A stretch of DNA of 64,000 bases. It comes from Spongilla lacustris. Its lineage: Eukaryota; Porifera; Demospongiae; Spongillida; Spongillidae. The notes under the pieces were generated by a model. That model did no database searches. It saw only the letters and a list, made by a program, of their open reading frames with translations, and had not been told where the DNA came from. Position numbers and translations under genes: made by a program. Positions 38,414 to 49,250 of the stretch are shown here, in pieces. The first letter of the stretch is position 1; each line of letters opens with the position of its first letter. The stretch covers positions 3,793,137 to 3,857,136 of the forward strand of contig OX442422.1 in the NCBI GenBank assembly GCA_949361645.1, given 5' to 3'.

Positions 38414-39400
38414 CTAAACTACTAATAGCAGTTTGGAGGTTGGGAGCTCTTTTGCCAGGATGGCTCCAGCAATGGACCGAACCAGGACCACATTATACAA
38501 CCGACCATAAATTTCAGCCACAACTACTGCCTTGGGGGAGGTCTGGTGAATGGCCAGGAAGGATGCCAGCCTGGAGATGGTATCATGGGCCTGCTTACCC
38601 CACCAATGGGATGCAGGATCAGCCCAACTCTTGGCATTTGGATTCACCCAAGATGGCAGAGCAGAGTGGTGAGGTAATGGTCAAGTCTAGTGCCGCAGGT
38701 TTGCCTCTGTCCCAGCCAGCAATGAGGATGTCAGCAGGTCAGGTCTGGTGGGATCAAGGTCTCTGGTAAGGCCATGACCTCTCTCCACACTCACACTTAG
38801 GTGGGCATGATGGCAGAGGTCAAATACCTCATCTCATAGACAATTATGGCGTATGACCACATCCCCCCCCCCCCCCCCCCCCCCATGCCTGCTGGTCACA
38901 TCATGGTGACCCAGAGGATCAAGGGAAATATCGAGGCAGAATGGGCACATGGACCAACCAGAAGTATCTAACCCCAGCCACCACCCAATGGCCATCTGGT
39001 ACTCGTTTGACTCCAGGTACAGGCCCAAACCAGGGGAAGGGACAACTAATAGCCAGGAGGAAGCATGAGGAGCAGCCACTGACAGGCGGCAAGCTCTGTG
39101 AGCTGGGGAGGAAGATTCCACCAAGATGTGGAAATGTTGGGGTTGGATCATTCCTGACAAGACCTTCTGATGAATGGGAGAATTGACTGAGATGGAATTA
39201 GTGGCAGAGACCCGAGTGTTGAACACTGCCACTGCCTGTTGTAGGTGGATGTTATCAACTTTGCAAAAGCCAGCTGCAGCAGCATGGTGAGAGAGGGAGC
39301 GAAGACCCAGACCCCCAAATTTAGTCCTAGCTGTGCCTGGCTCCAGGCATCATAGGTAACATTGATAGCTGAGCACATTGCAAAGCACTGCTTGACCTCA
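38414..39400 (-). mobile_element. REL-type retrotransposon 3' fragment, family B (minus, decayed)
   Basis: The minus strand reads HRACRLSVAAPHASSWL, then PSPGLGLYLESNEYQMA, then WWLGLDTSGWSMCPFCLDIS with LDPLGHHDVTS. A poly-G insertion (seen as poly-C at 38866-38884 on the plus strand) follows, then RPADILIAGWDRGKPAALDL in another frame and scattered tail sequence to about 38414. It preserves the segment before the zinc motif that the copy at 39940-41143 has lost. Confidence 0.75.
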
Positions 39401-39479
39401 AGACCTTAGAGCATCTGAGGCCAGGCTCAGTGGGGTAACCCTTGCTATGTGGACCATCCTGCAGAAGCTACTACATTTA

Positions 39480-41143
39480 TTATTACTATTAGTATCAATT
39501 TTTTTTTACTTGCAAGAAAGATCTGATAAATGCATTTAACATGGTCTCTAGTCAGGCTATTCTAGAGGAATGTGCAAACCACTTTCCGGAATTGTACCTT
39601 GGGTCAGTTGGTGCTATGGCCAACACCCATATCTCTGGCACCAGTTAGGCATTCTGACATCCGAACAGGGAGTGCAACAGGGTGACCCTCTTGGTCCCTT
39701 ACTTTATGCCTTGGTGCCACAGAAAGTTGTCATCTCCATTTCAAAAGATAGCTGTTGTGCTGATTTGCTCCTGCATCGTTGGTACTTGGATGATGGTGCC
39801 ATAGCTGGTTCTGTGGTGGCTGTCAGACATGCCCTTCATATCCTGGAAGAATTGGGCCCCCAACTTGGGCTCCACATCAACCATTCAAAATGTGAACTGT
39901 TTAGCCAGAATGCAGACTTTGCTCAGTTTTTCCATCACAGATGAAGACATCAACTGAACCAAACCTGGTCATCCTGGGTGTTCCCATAGGTGACTTCCAA
40001 CACTGTTCAGCATTTATTTCATCCAAGCGTGCAATGGCTATAAAGCTCTTGGAATCCCTTGAAAGTGTAGGATCACAAGATCCTCATGTAGCTCTCATCC
40101 TTCTTTGCTTTTGTGGAGGATTTTGCAAGCTCTCCCACATATCAAGGACAACACCCCCAGCTCTAGCTGCTAAGGAGCTTGCCTTATTTGACAACAATGT
40201 AAGGCAAAGTTTCACTGAGTGCCTGGCCTTTGACCCATCTGATGCTAATTGGGACCAGGCTCAACTAAGCCTGTCTCATGGGGGCCTTGGCTTAAGATCT
40301 CTAGCTCTTCACTCTCCAGCAGCATATATAGCTTCTCTTAGTGGTTCAGGCACTGCATCCATTCATAGTACTCACCTGAATCATGCACTGGACATGTACA
40401 ATCAAAGTATTTCCCTTGAGACTCCATTAAGTATTACGGATGTAGTGCATACAAAGTGTTGTCAGAAGAAGCTGTCATCTAATATTAAGAACGTTCAGTT
40501 CAAGTGTCTACTTAACAAGAGTTCACTAGCCGACAAGGCAAGGCTGTTATCTGTATCAGCACCACATTCCTCCTCATGGCTCTCTATGATACCAACTCCT
40601 GGTCAGAGGGGGAGATGTGTCATAAGAGATAATAACAACATCAGAGATATACTGGCTGAGTCATTTCGTCGGGCAGGCATAAGTGTTAAATGTGAAGCTG
40701 GAAGTGGGCTTAGCAATGACAACCGTCTCACTAGGCCAGCTGACATTTTGGTTCCCAACTGGCACTGCAGCAAACCAGCAGCTCTAGACCTCACTGTGAT
40801 TTCACCGTTTAACTCAAATGTCATCGCCGAAGCGGGATTCACAGGGGGGTCAGCAGCTGCATCTGCTGAAGTCCGAAAGCACATTGAAAATGATCCAAAG
40901 TGTGAAGAACTTGGATGGATCTGTGTGCCCTTAGCAGTAGAAGCCTATGGTGCATGGGGCATAGAAGCACAACATACCATCTCACGTTTGGCCCGCAGGC
41001 TCTGCATCAAAACTAACCAAACGATGTTCAGAGTGATTTCAAATCTATATGGTCGTCTGAACATGTCCCTAATTAAGGCCAACTCATGTTATTATATACT
41101 TAGCATTTTGTGTATTATCATTTATATGTTAATTGGGACATAG
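39480..41143 (+). mobile_element. REL-type non-LTR retrotransposon, family B (best copy: RT plus nuclease)
   Basis: RT motif A reads KKDLINAFNMVSSQAI near 39512. After a frameshift near 39640 come motif B (QGVQQGDPLGPLLYAL) and the catalytic box (RWYLDDGAIAG), then LGLHINHSKCELFS. The 400-codon frame 39941-41143 carries the linker (LSLSHGGLGLRSLALHSPAA), then [20 protein letters not shown] and CEELGWICVPLAVEAYGAWG, and ends in the tail LYGRLNMSLIKAN. The zinc-motif segment present in sister copies is deleted at TPG|QRGRC (about 40605). The RT plus C-terminal REL-like layout points to the R2/R4/NeSL side of non-LTR elements; I cannot fix the clade. Confidence 0.85.
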
Positions 41144-41554
41144 TACATATACATAGGTACAATAAAATACACACATACGTAAAATACACAACTAACTACA
41201 CCATACATCTAAATCTACAATGCACTTCAACTCAACATCACTCTCACTTAAAAACCCATTAAAAATTTTATTATTTTTTTATAGCTCACAATACATGTAG
41301 TAACAACGTAGTATTACAACCTTGCTATATGTTCACACACCAAGACCCCTAACTAGGATGGCTCGAGCAATGGACCTTGTCAAGGTGAGGTTCATCTTAC
41401 ATAAGTACAAAATTTACATGTACACAAATACACTGATATACATGTATAAACATGTGCAACTAGACTACACACCAAAATTACTATATCTACCTTTATTATT
41501 ATTATAATATATACCTACCACCTAGACTACACAAAAATAGAAGAGAAAAACACA

Positions 41555-41566
41555 CACGCTCACACA

Positions 41567-41659
<93 letters not shown>
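41555..41659. repeat. (CA)n microsatellite
   Basis: About 50 CA units with two early interruptions. It lies between two retrotransposon tails inside the large element. Confidence 0.97.
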
Positions 41660-41664
41660 CATTT

Positions 41665-41905
41665 TCAGCCCTCTCCCACTGAATGCTGAAACCTAGCATG
41701 GGATAGCAAGGCTCTGGCATTGCAGTGAACTAGGGTGAGCTTCAGTCTCTGGTAGATGCTTGTTATGGCCTTTGACTTGCTGCACTGCAACTGCAAAGCC
41801 AGACATGCAGCCAGCCAAGAAATGGAACCCTGAGCTTCTACACCCCAACAGCAAAAGGTCTCTGCAGCCAAGGGTATTATTATTATTATTGAAATACAAT
41901 AATAA
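41665..41905 (-). mobile_element. Family B retrotransposon tail
   Basis: The minus-strand frame reads FCCWGVEAQGSISWLAACLA, then SIYQRLKLTLVHCNARALLS, matching the YGAWGxEAxxxISRLA...LYGRLNxxLIKANA tail of the other copies. It is preceded on the plus strand by (ATT)n, probably its remnant 3' microsatellite. Confidence 0.65.
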
Positions 41906-41989
41906 CGGATCTACACAAGTACACTCTTACACATGTATAAAGACTACACACAATATACACAAAATACTATAGCTAACTATACCTACCCA

Positions 41990-42215
41990 ACATCACTTTG
42001 ACAGTTGCTATGGGAAAGGATGGCAATGGCATTAGCTCGAACAAGGTGAAGGTTCAGCTGCCCATAGAATTATGTAAGAACCACTGACTTAGCCTTGGAT
42101 GAGCAAGTGGCTAGTCGAGAAGCTAGCTGGGAGATAGACTCCAAAGCCTCCTTTCCCCAGGCTCCATACGACTCCACTACTAACGGTACACAATCCAGTT
42201 ACTGCCTGAGGTTCC
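41990..42215 (-). mobile_element. Family B tail joined to a family A/C nuclease
   Basis: The minus strand reads LDCVPLVVESYGAWGKEALE, then SISQLASRLATCSSKAK and FYGQLNLHLVRANAIAILS, a family B tail. Directly before it (42301-42215) the sequence is family A/C nuclease (EANIRDGTPALIADISIRGL). The join is therefore a chimera between two related families or a nested insertion. Confidence 0.65.
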
Positions 42216-44856
42216 CAAAGACCTCTAATACTGATGTCCGCAATCAAGGCAGGGGTACCATCTCTGATGTTAGCCTCCTTCACAACTGGCTCCTTTATCA
42301 CATTCCTGAATGCTATTGAGGCCAGATCCCCAAGTGCATCTCTGATTGCATTATGGTGTTGGATGACCAGCCCCCCCCCTCCCCACCCCTCCCCCCCCCC
42401 CCCTTTCTGCAGTCTAGGGCATGCTCAAGATTGAATGCTGCACCACATCCATCACAGGTGGCTGGCATCCTAAGCAAAGGACGCTGGTATCTCATCGCCA
42501 GTGCATCTCTGAATTCTGTTGCAGACAAATCGAAGTGGTGTGTACACAGTGGCAATACTGCTAGCCATGCAGAAGTTTTACCATCAATTGAATGCCGAAA
42601 TGCTCTCTTCTTCTTTGCATCCAAGATAGAAAGAATAGAGTCTTGTGTGGCCTGGTCCTGATGTCAAATATTACAGTGCATACTAGATATTGTCTTGGCA
42701 AATTGATCGTTGTGGTCCAGCATTGAAAAAAGGAACCTTCCCTTTGATTGCATCTACAATTACACTTGTTCCTGTTCTTGACGTTTTGTAGGCATTGTTA
42801 GCTGTTTCAATAGAATTTTGTATTCCCATACCACCCATTCGGGTAGGAAGTGTGAATAAACGTTTTTCAGTTTCGGAAATAGATCCTTCAAAAACCGCTG
42901 GCCAGAAAAAAAGTGTTCAGGGCATCCCAAACAGGAGCAAAGGCAGCACTGCAATCAGACACTACCCTCTGCAAATATGTCCATTCAAACTGTAGTGATT
43001 TAGACAATGCTGAAAAAGCAGCCTGGGGGTACTTTTCTGCAGCTTTGCTGAGTTCCATAATACATTAAATCCATTCTGTGACCTTAGGCTGAACAAATTG
43101 TCTTGTACTATCAGAGCCACCAATAAATCCTCCCAGGAAACGATGACCACTGACCACACTTATACTGAAGGGTTGAAAGATAACATTGGCTTCATCCTTG
43201 AAAGTGGGATCTACTATGAGAATGGTCGTCTTGGGTTCTGGGTAGTACCCGTACTTGGGTCCCAATTCACATAACCTTTGAAACCATTTGAGCAAATGAG
43301 GCAGTTTTGCTGCGCAAGAGGAATCATCTGCATACCAATTCTGGACCAAGGTGGATGGGTTGTAGAGGGATTTGATAAGTGGCAGTGTAGATGATGCATA
43401 CATAAGCATGGACAAAGGGTCCCCCTGCATTACACCTTCTTTACTCAAGAGGGCATCAGTCTTTGACATACCTTGAAGTACTAAAGCTGTGTACCCTCGA
43501 TAGGTGTTGAAAAGGAACCTGGAGCACCGAGGACACTGAACACGGCAGTTCCAAATGGCAGCAGATCTGTTAAGGGAGTTAAATGCATCTACCAATAATA
43601 TACCCCAGGCAGACTTTCGATTTTCTTCATACAATTCCTGCATGGCATGTACTGCTCCTTCAATGCCTCCTTTTATGCTAGAGCACAATTGGTCGATGCC
43701 ACACAAGTCAGTGACATCCATACTAGTTGCCAACGCCACAGCTTTACAAAGTATACGCCTAGGTATTTCCCCTATAGCAATAGGGCGAATGCCTGGGGAC
43801 TTATCCAAGGCAACTAGGTGAGTGCTCATCAAGGCTTGTATGTCTGACCAGTCAATGATGGAATTGGATAAACGTCTGGCAAGTTCAGCCATGGCATCTC
43901 GCAGGTTTGCACTATGTACACCAAAGTGAAGTAAAAGAGCTTGCCAGAGTGAAGCGGTGGACCCTCCAGGACCAGCTCCTCCTTGAATTTTCTTAGCAGC
44001 GATTTCAATATGAGAGCTTGTAATGTCCACATCAGCTAGTGGTGGTAGGTCCACACACTTAAGATATGCATCCTCTGGTGGTATGGAAGGTTCAGGATGT
44101 TTTTCTTTTAATACATCAAAGACAGTTTTAGGCCCATCATCAACAAGGCAGGATATGTCCAGCACACCTCCTTTATTTGTCCTTTCTGCCGGTTAGCCAT
44201 TGAACTGCTGATCTCACTTGACCCTTTTGCATAAGATGTGAAAACACCTTTAAGGTATGTTCGTCAGTGTGGGATGAGGTACTGCTGGTTCGGTGCTGTT
44301 TGGAGCATCTTTCAAATTCATAGAATAGTTCATCAAATCGTTCATTCTTCCACATGTCCATGCGACGTTTAATGAGTCTACATATATCAGAGCCTTTCTT
44401 CACCATATTGTCACGTTGAAGAACTACACCAATAAAAACTATCATACGTTCTGATTTACAACTGCCTTGGTTCAACAAAGTGACTTCCTGTGTGAGTAAT
44501 TGCGTAAAATCTCTTCCCACAGCGCCATTAGGAATATAGTAGTAGCTGGTTCGCTTGGAGACAAGCTTTTGCCACTTATTGTACCATGGGTTGCTACTAT
44601 CAACGACATTGCATTGGACTAAAGTAGCCCCAAAAGCCTCATTCATCTTAACATCACGGAGTGCTTGGTTATTAGGCGAGCATGCTGATTGACAGGAATG
44701 TAACTGGAAAGATGCTGGTGATCTTGGTGATTGAGAAAGCATGCACAACGGTGGTGCGTGCGATGGTGAAACGTGACAGGGCAGCGGTAATAAAACGTTT
44801 TGTGACGCTACAGAGTGTGCAAGGGGAAGATGGCTTTTCGGTGGTGGAGATGACAA
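42215..44856 (-). mobile_element. REL-type non-LTR retrotransposon, family A/C (near-complete RT)
   Basis: The N-terminal frame 44856-44173 ends QVRSAVQWLTGR. A one-base shift at about 44170 then continues as NKGGVLDISCLVDDG. The frame 44165-43065 holds a nearly intact reverse transcriptase: GGAGPGGS, SPGIRPIAIGEIPRRILCKA, motif A LLVDAFNSLNRSAAI, motif B EGVMQGDPLSMLMYA, catalytic NWYADDSSCAA, then [13 protein letters not shown] and HRFLGGFIGG. A stop at 43063 precedes the linker (LFTLPTRMGGMGIQN). The zinc motif CDGCGAAFNLEHALDC and nuclease start follow near 42450-42220. Poly-C runs interrupt the nuclease. The catalytic DD pair is kept, but the copy is broken. Confidence 0.85.
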
Positions 44857-44859
44857 TGG

Positions 44860-45600
44860 AAGTGAAGCCTGTATTTGGCTTGAAGATTGAAAATGCTATA
44901 AGGATGCAAATTACATTTTTAGAATCAGCATGTATTTCTGCATCACATCGTATGAAAACAGCAATGTCACTTGACTTGTTTGTGTGTTTATAAAACAATA
45001 AACAAGCTAATCTTTAAGTGTCTGTTTATGTATCTGGAAACCAAACCAATTAAAGTTAAGGCCTCAAACATTTTATGCAAGTACATCATGTAGATTCCAA
45101 ACTTTGGCAGCAATTTGAGCTACATACCTTCAGCTGAAATCTCATGGTTTTTATGCTTTCTAACATTTGTACATTACTCTCAGGTAGGCCTGTGAGGTTC
45201 TACAAAATAACGTAACTGTTTTGACATCAGAGTGGACAAGAGTTGCACTCCATACCTGTTGGGGGCGTGTACCTCAAATAGGTATCAGAGATGGACACCT
45301 AGGTGTTGTACATGTACATGTACTTGTAAAAATAAACTTGAGGCCTTAACTTTGATTGGTTTTGTCTCCACTGAGTCACATAAACAAACACTTGTCAATG
45401 AATATAAGTGTTTTCTAAAACACAAATAAGTCATGCGATAATGTTGCTGTCATATGAATTATGCAGAAATAATGATGATTCTAAAACTAATTTGTATCCT
45501 AATAGCACATGATATTATAGAAGAATTTGAAAATTTTGGTATTCTACTCTTAGCACTACTGCAACAACTACTTACATGTAATGCAAATATATTTTACAGT
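44860..45600. other. Unassigned stretch inside the large element
   Basis: Between the HECT relic and the N-terminus of the family A/C retrotransposon. AT-rich, with ACATGTAC repeats near 45307. No gene recognised. Confidence 0.5.
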
Positions 45601-46470
45601 AATGATATGCAAACTTTTCTCTGAATAGCAATGAATGTAGTCAATGAGTATTTGATAAACCTTTTTAGATTCTTCATTATCTTGAGTCTCCTCATCTATA
45701 TAAAATCAGTTTATCACATCTGAGTTAGTTATCAACCCTTGATACATAAAGAAGGGAGCAAAAGTCTCTAGGAAGTGTCTTATTGCTTCAAGGAAAGAGA
45801 AATTGTCAAGGCTTTCACGGAGTTGATCAATTGCTCTGCCTCGTCCTATCAGAGTATCTTTAAAAAAGACATCTTCCTTAGCTGCAACCTGTATGGAAGA
45901 AACAAATCTGTGTAACGTCAGATTTGATTTGAATACAATGGGTTTTCAATAGTACTGAAACGATGGAGAGAATCAATTTCTTTACCTGTATGGTGCCACT
46001 TATACCACAATATACATGTACATCCATCCTGCAGATCAGATGCACTATTTAGCTGAAAATGAATACGCTTAAAGCCAATAAAATAAATAAATAGGTAGTA
46101 CATTGAGAACAGCACTCAGTACGTACTTAAATCAGAGTTTGAGATGTGCTAAACAGCCTTGCTCTCTCCAGAGGCAATGTACCAATACACAAATGGCGCT
46201 ACTGAGGTAAGGAAAACCTATCTCCTCGAACAATATACTGTGAATAAGAATGTTACCTAGAACAGTGTAAAGACCTGAGATTGCTGCACTTGGGTAAGAA
46301 ACTGGTCGTAAATTGAATTCTGATCCATCAAATAATAATTGTTCTCGGCAAAAAATTTCAATAGTGTTGTATAGAATTGACGCCTAAGACCTCCTAAATC
46401 TATTGCAGGGGAACCTTGATATATAACATTAATTTGACTCCTCAACGATACGTTACTATTGTAATTTTCA
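45600..46470 (-). pseudogene. HECT ubiquitin-ligase domain relic inside the large element
   Basis: Minus-strand pieces follow HECT-domain order. INVIYQGSPAIDLGGLRRQF (about 46440-46375) is the family's opening GxxxxDxGGLRRxF block. IGFPYLS, then APFVYWYIASGESKAV one frame over, lies near 46220-46150. QLNSASDLQDG sits at about 46060-46025. DVFFKDTLIGRGRAIDQLRE, then SLDNFSFLEAIRHFLETFAP, then YIDEETQDNEESKKVYQILI lies at 45895-45620. A TGA splits the last piece, and the C-lobe with the catalytic cysteine was not found. HECT enzymes pass ubiquitin through that cysteine, so this relic cannot be active. Its first block starts almost exactly where the right inverted-repeat arm ends. Confidence 0.7.
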
Positions 46471-46749
46471 TAATAGTTTATTGTTTCCAGGTCCGTTGAA
46501 TCGATTGTCTCACATATACACTGTATATGTACATGTACATGTACATCGTTCATGACCGGCTGCCACTGAGTCAATAGCCCGTCAAATGGCACTGATAAAG
46601 TCGACTTGTACAACACAATCCAGCGACGGAACTGGCCATGTATCAAACCGGCTCCATGCTCCTCTACTTGTAGCTCTCAACAATTTCCTAACGTAAAACC
46701 CATTCCAATTCCTGGAAATTTTGTTCCGATATACTGCATGGGAGATCGA

Positions 46750-47370
46750 ACGAGATACATGAGTCAAAGATCGAATGGATTGTTCCGAATACTCGAGAAT
46801 CCGGAATAATTCGTTCGATCTTTAGGTATTCGGACGTTATGAATAACGGTTTCCGTATACTGGAAAGATCGAACGCATTATTCGGGATACTCGAGTATCC
46901 GGAATATTTCGTTCGACATTTGATGTCCATGAATTACGGTTATAAAGATCGAATGAATTGTTCCGGATACTCGAGAATCCGGAATAATACATTCGATGTT
47001 TAGGTATCCGGACGTTATGAATGACGGTTTCCGTATACTGGAAAGATCCAACGCATTATTCAGGATACTCGAGTGTCCGGAATATTTCGTTCGACTGTCG
47101 CGCTGTTCATGAATAACGGTACAAAAGATAGAACGAATTATTCCGGATACAGGAGAATCCGGAATGATTCATTCGATCTTTGGGTATCCGGAAGCTATGA
47201 ATGTCGGTTTCCGTATACTAAAAAGATCGAACAAAATATTCGGAATACTCAAGTATACGGGATATTTTGTTCGACTTTTGTTGCCCATGAATAACGGTTT
47301 AAAAGATCGAATGAATTCTTCGGGATACTCGAGAATACGGAATAATGCATTCGATGTTTGAAGAGCGTTC
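46750..47370. repeat. Subterminal palindromic repeats, right arm
   Basis: Mirror copy of the left-arm array in inverted order, with the same CTCGAG-centred units flanked by GATCGAAYGAATTATTCCGG. Individual units differ by point changes between the two arms, for example in the spacer near 46920-46945. Confidence 0.85.
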
Positions 47371-48293
47371 GATGTTTCAAGCAGTTATTCATAGACCAAA
47401 AGGATGGAACGATATTTTGGAATTTTGCAACAAACGGCTCCCCATAGGAATAAGCGGTCCCGCGTACCAGTAGGCCTACCATCCAGACAGGACCAGACCG
47501 CTTATAGTTATACTACTAATTCCACCGCTTTTCGTCTCCAGCTTTTGGCGTTGCCTCTTGCTCTTTGCCATTTCTAGGCCTGCCCATATTGATGCTGCTG
47601 ATTTACTAGCCGTTCGTCGTGAGTGGCTTTTTGCAATCTCCGTTGGCAGCACTTGCACCATATCTACCATTGGATAAACAAATACCGAAGACGTCACATT
47701 AAAAATATATTCATACGAAAAATGACGCTATAATGACGTTTCAAATGCAATTCATAGGGAAATGGCGGAAGTTTTCAGGTACTCGTCTTTGATAGCACTT
47801 TTCTAACGGCAAAGGAGGGTCTATCGCCTCCAAAGTATGCTTTTGCGATAGATCTAACATGTGACGAGTCGTAGACGAAATATATCCGTTCAGTGTGAGC
47901 GTACTACGAAATAGCATCCCTTAGCTTTTACGAGCTAAAAACGCACATCCAGCTCGATAAAACTGTAACTATTTACCGGACTTAAAAACGGACGCGGCCA
48001 AAGGTTGGTGATGCTTGTTCTCTGAAAATATTGCAAATTTGGCTAAGATCTATTGCCTACAGGAGGAGGAATTCAGCTTACAATTTTTTAAGTACTGAGG
48101 TCACAACAAGATTTAATAACAAAAGTAAATAGTCACGTGATGCTTTTTAACTTTAAATATATAATGACAAATAGTTGTACACTATACCTACGTTGTCAGA
48201 TTTGCATTTGAGCTTATTGTTATTGAAATAAATTCAAGTGTTGTCAATAATAGTACAAAAAAATTATTGTTCCAAGTGTGATGGTTTCCACTG

Positions 48294-48477
48294 TACATGT
48301 AGGTCCACAAAACGTGGCAGCGATCCCTCCCCCTGATACCGGTACCGTTAAATTCACGATATTTCAGCAATATGCATCTCTAGCCCAAAAAAAGGCGGCT
48401 ATAAGGAATCAGTTAGTACCTTCTGTATTTAGCTTGAATCAAAACTTTCTACCGGTCGGGAGCGTGGAAAACTTGTG
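48294..48477 (+). pseudogene. Continuation of the interrupted zinc/RING gene, right of the large element
   Basis: The frame continuing from 34017 resumes at codon CAT 48296 with HVGPQNVAAIPPPDTGTVKF and stays open through QQYASLAQKKAAIRNQLVPS. At 48478 a second inverted-repeat element begins, and beyond it the frame reads transposon sequence to a stop at 48506. One TA (34016-34017, duplicated at 48294-48295) is the target site. No domain is recognised in this part. Confidence 0.5.
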
Positions 48478-48517
48478 CAGTTCCCCCCCACTTCAATTAT
48501 TGACGTAGCATTATATT

Positions 48518-48803
48518 AACAAGATATAAAAAACATTCTCTCTGAGAAAGTTAGTGTTATATAGGATTTGAAGGCAATGGTACCGTGGTGTAAAAAGAAA
48601 GGGAACAAGAGATTCAGTGGAGATACAATGATTATTCCTATATTTAGCAACATGATTGTAATGACGTTCGATACAGTGCTAAATATAGGAATTATCATTG
48701 TATCTCCACTGAATCTCTTGTTCCCTTTCTTTTTACACCACCATTGCCTTCAAATCCTATATAACACTAACTTTCTCAGAGAGAATGTTTTTTATATCTT
48801 GTT
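48518..48803. repeat. 286-bp near-perfect palindrome
   Basis: Two arms of about 130 bp, starting AACAAGATATAAAAAACATT on the left and its complement on the right, with a short loop around 48650-48677. It would fold into a single long hairpin. It is probably a MITE nested in the 1.9-kb element. Confidence 0.9.
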
Positions 48804-48939
48804 TCATTCTTTTTTTTTTAATAAGTGACTACTAGTATATAGGTATACATGTAGTACAATGTAGAAGTAACTGAATACGATTGTACGATAAAATCCATGT
48901 AATTCCCACGTTTATTGCCTAGCAACACAATGTTTACAG

Positions 48940-49250
48940 TTATGTTACATTTGCAGCTGTTCCATTAGTTCGAAACTCGCGCGCCAAGCTTTCTCTCTTA
49001 GAAGCTCGTTTCTCGTCTGAGTTCAGTTCATAACGCCGCCTCTTAGAAGCAATGGAATTCTTTTCTTGTCGCCACCTCTTATAAGCTCGGTTCGACTCCA
49101 GATTTGCTCTGTACATGTCACGGGCAGACGCCCGCCTTTGTTCAGCATCAGCATCGTACCGAACTCGGGAGGACTCTAACTCATAGTCTCGATTTATAGG
49201 AGGTATTCCTCTCGTCGCTTAGCTTTCCTCTTTCGTAGCCGTAAAGGCAT
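48940..49250 (-). pseudogene. Basic repeat protein (RxxYxANxExxRAxKR type), frameshifted
   Basis: The minus strand starts MPLRLRKRKAKRREE, loses frame near 49200, then reads on as RDYELESSRVRYDADAEQ, RRASARDMYRANLESNRAYK and ASKRRRYELNSDEKRASKRE to TAA at 48942-48940. The units resemble the KRAASRARYxANPE repeats that recur in proteins of animal genomes rich in transposons. It is highly charged, probably helical and DNA- or RNA-binding; function unknown. Confidence 0.5.

Larger units (their letters stand above)
34018..48293. mobile_element. 14.3-kb element with ~1.7-kb terminal inverted repeats and TA target duplication
   Basis: The left end starts CAGTGGAAACCATCACACTT and the right end finishes with its exact complement (GGTTTCCACTG). 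Each is flanked outward by TA. The arms (34018-about 35724 and about 46483-48293) pair along almost their whole length. The right arm has an extra block of about 75 bp near 47450-47525. Pairing ends abruptly inside at CAATAAA. Outer ends of CAGTGG type with TA duplication resemble pogo/Tc1-mariner transposons, but the size and the 1.7-kb arms are far outside that norm. No transposase, polymerase or integrase is recognised inside. The interior holds a HECT-domain relic and at least six retrotransposon pieces, so it may have been a shorter element that swelled by later insertions. Confidence 0.85.

Noticed and set aside
34018..48293. Calling the large element a Polinton/Maverick
   Set aside because: Long inverted repeats and size fit loosely, but no polymerase B, integrase, packaging ATPase or capsid gene is seen, the target duplication is TA rather than 6 bp, and the ends are CAGTGG.
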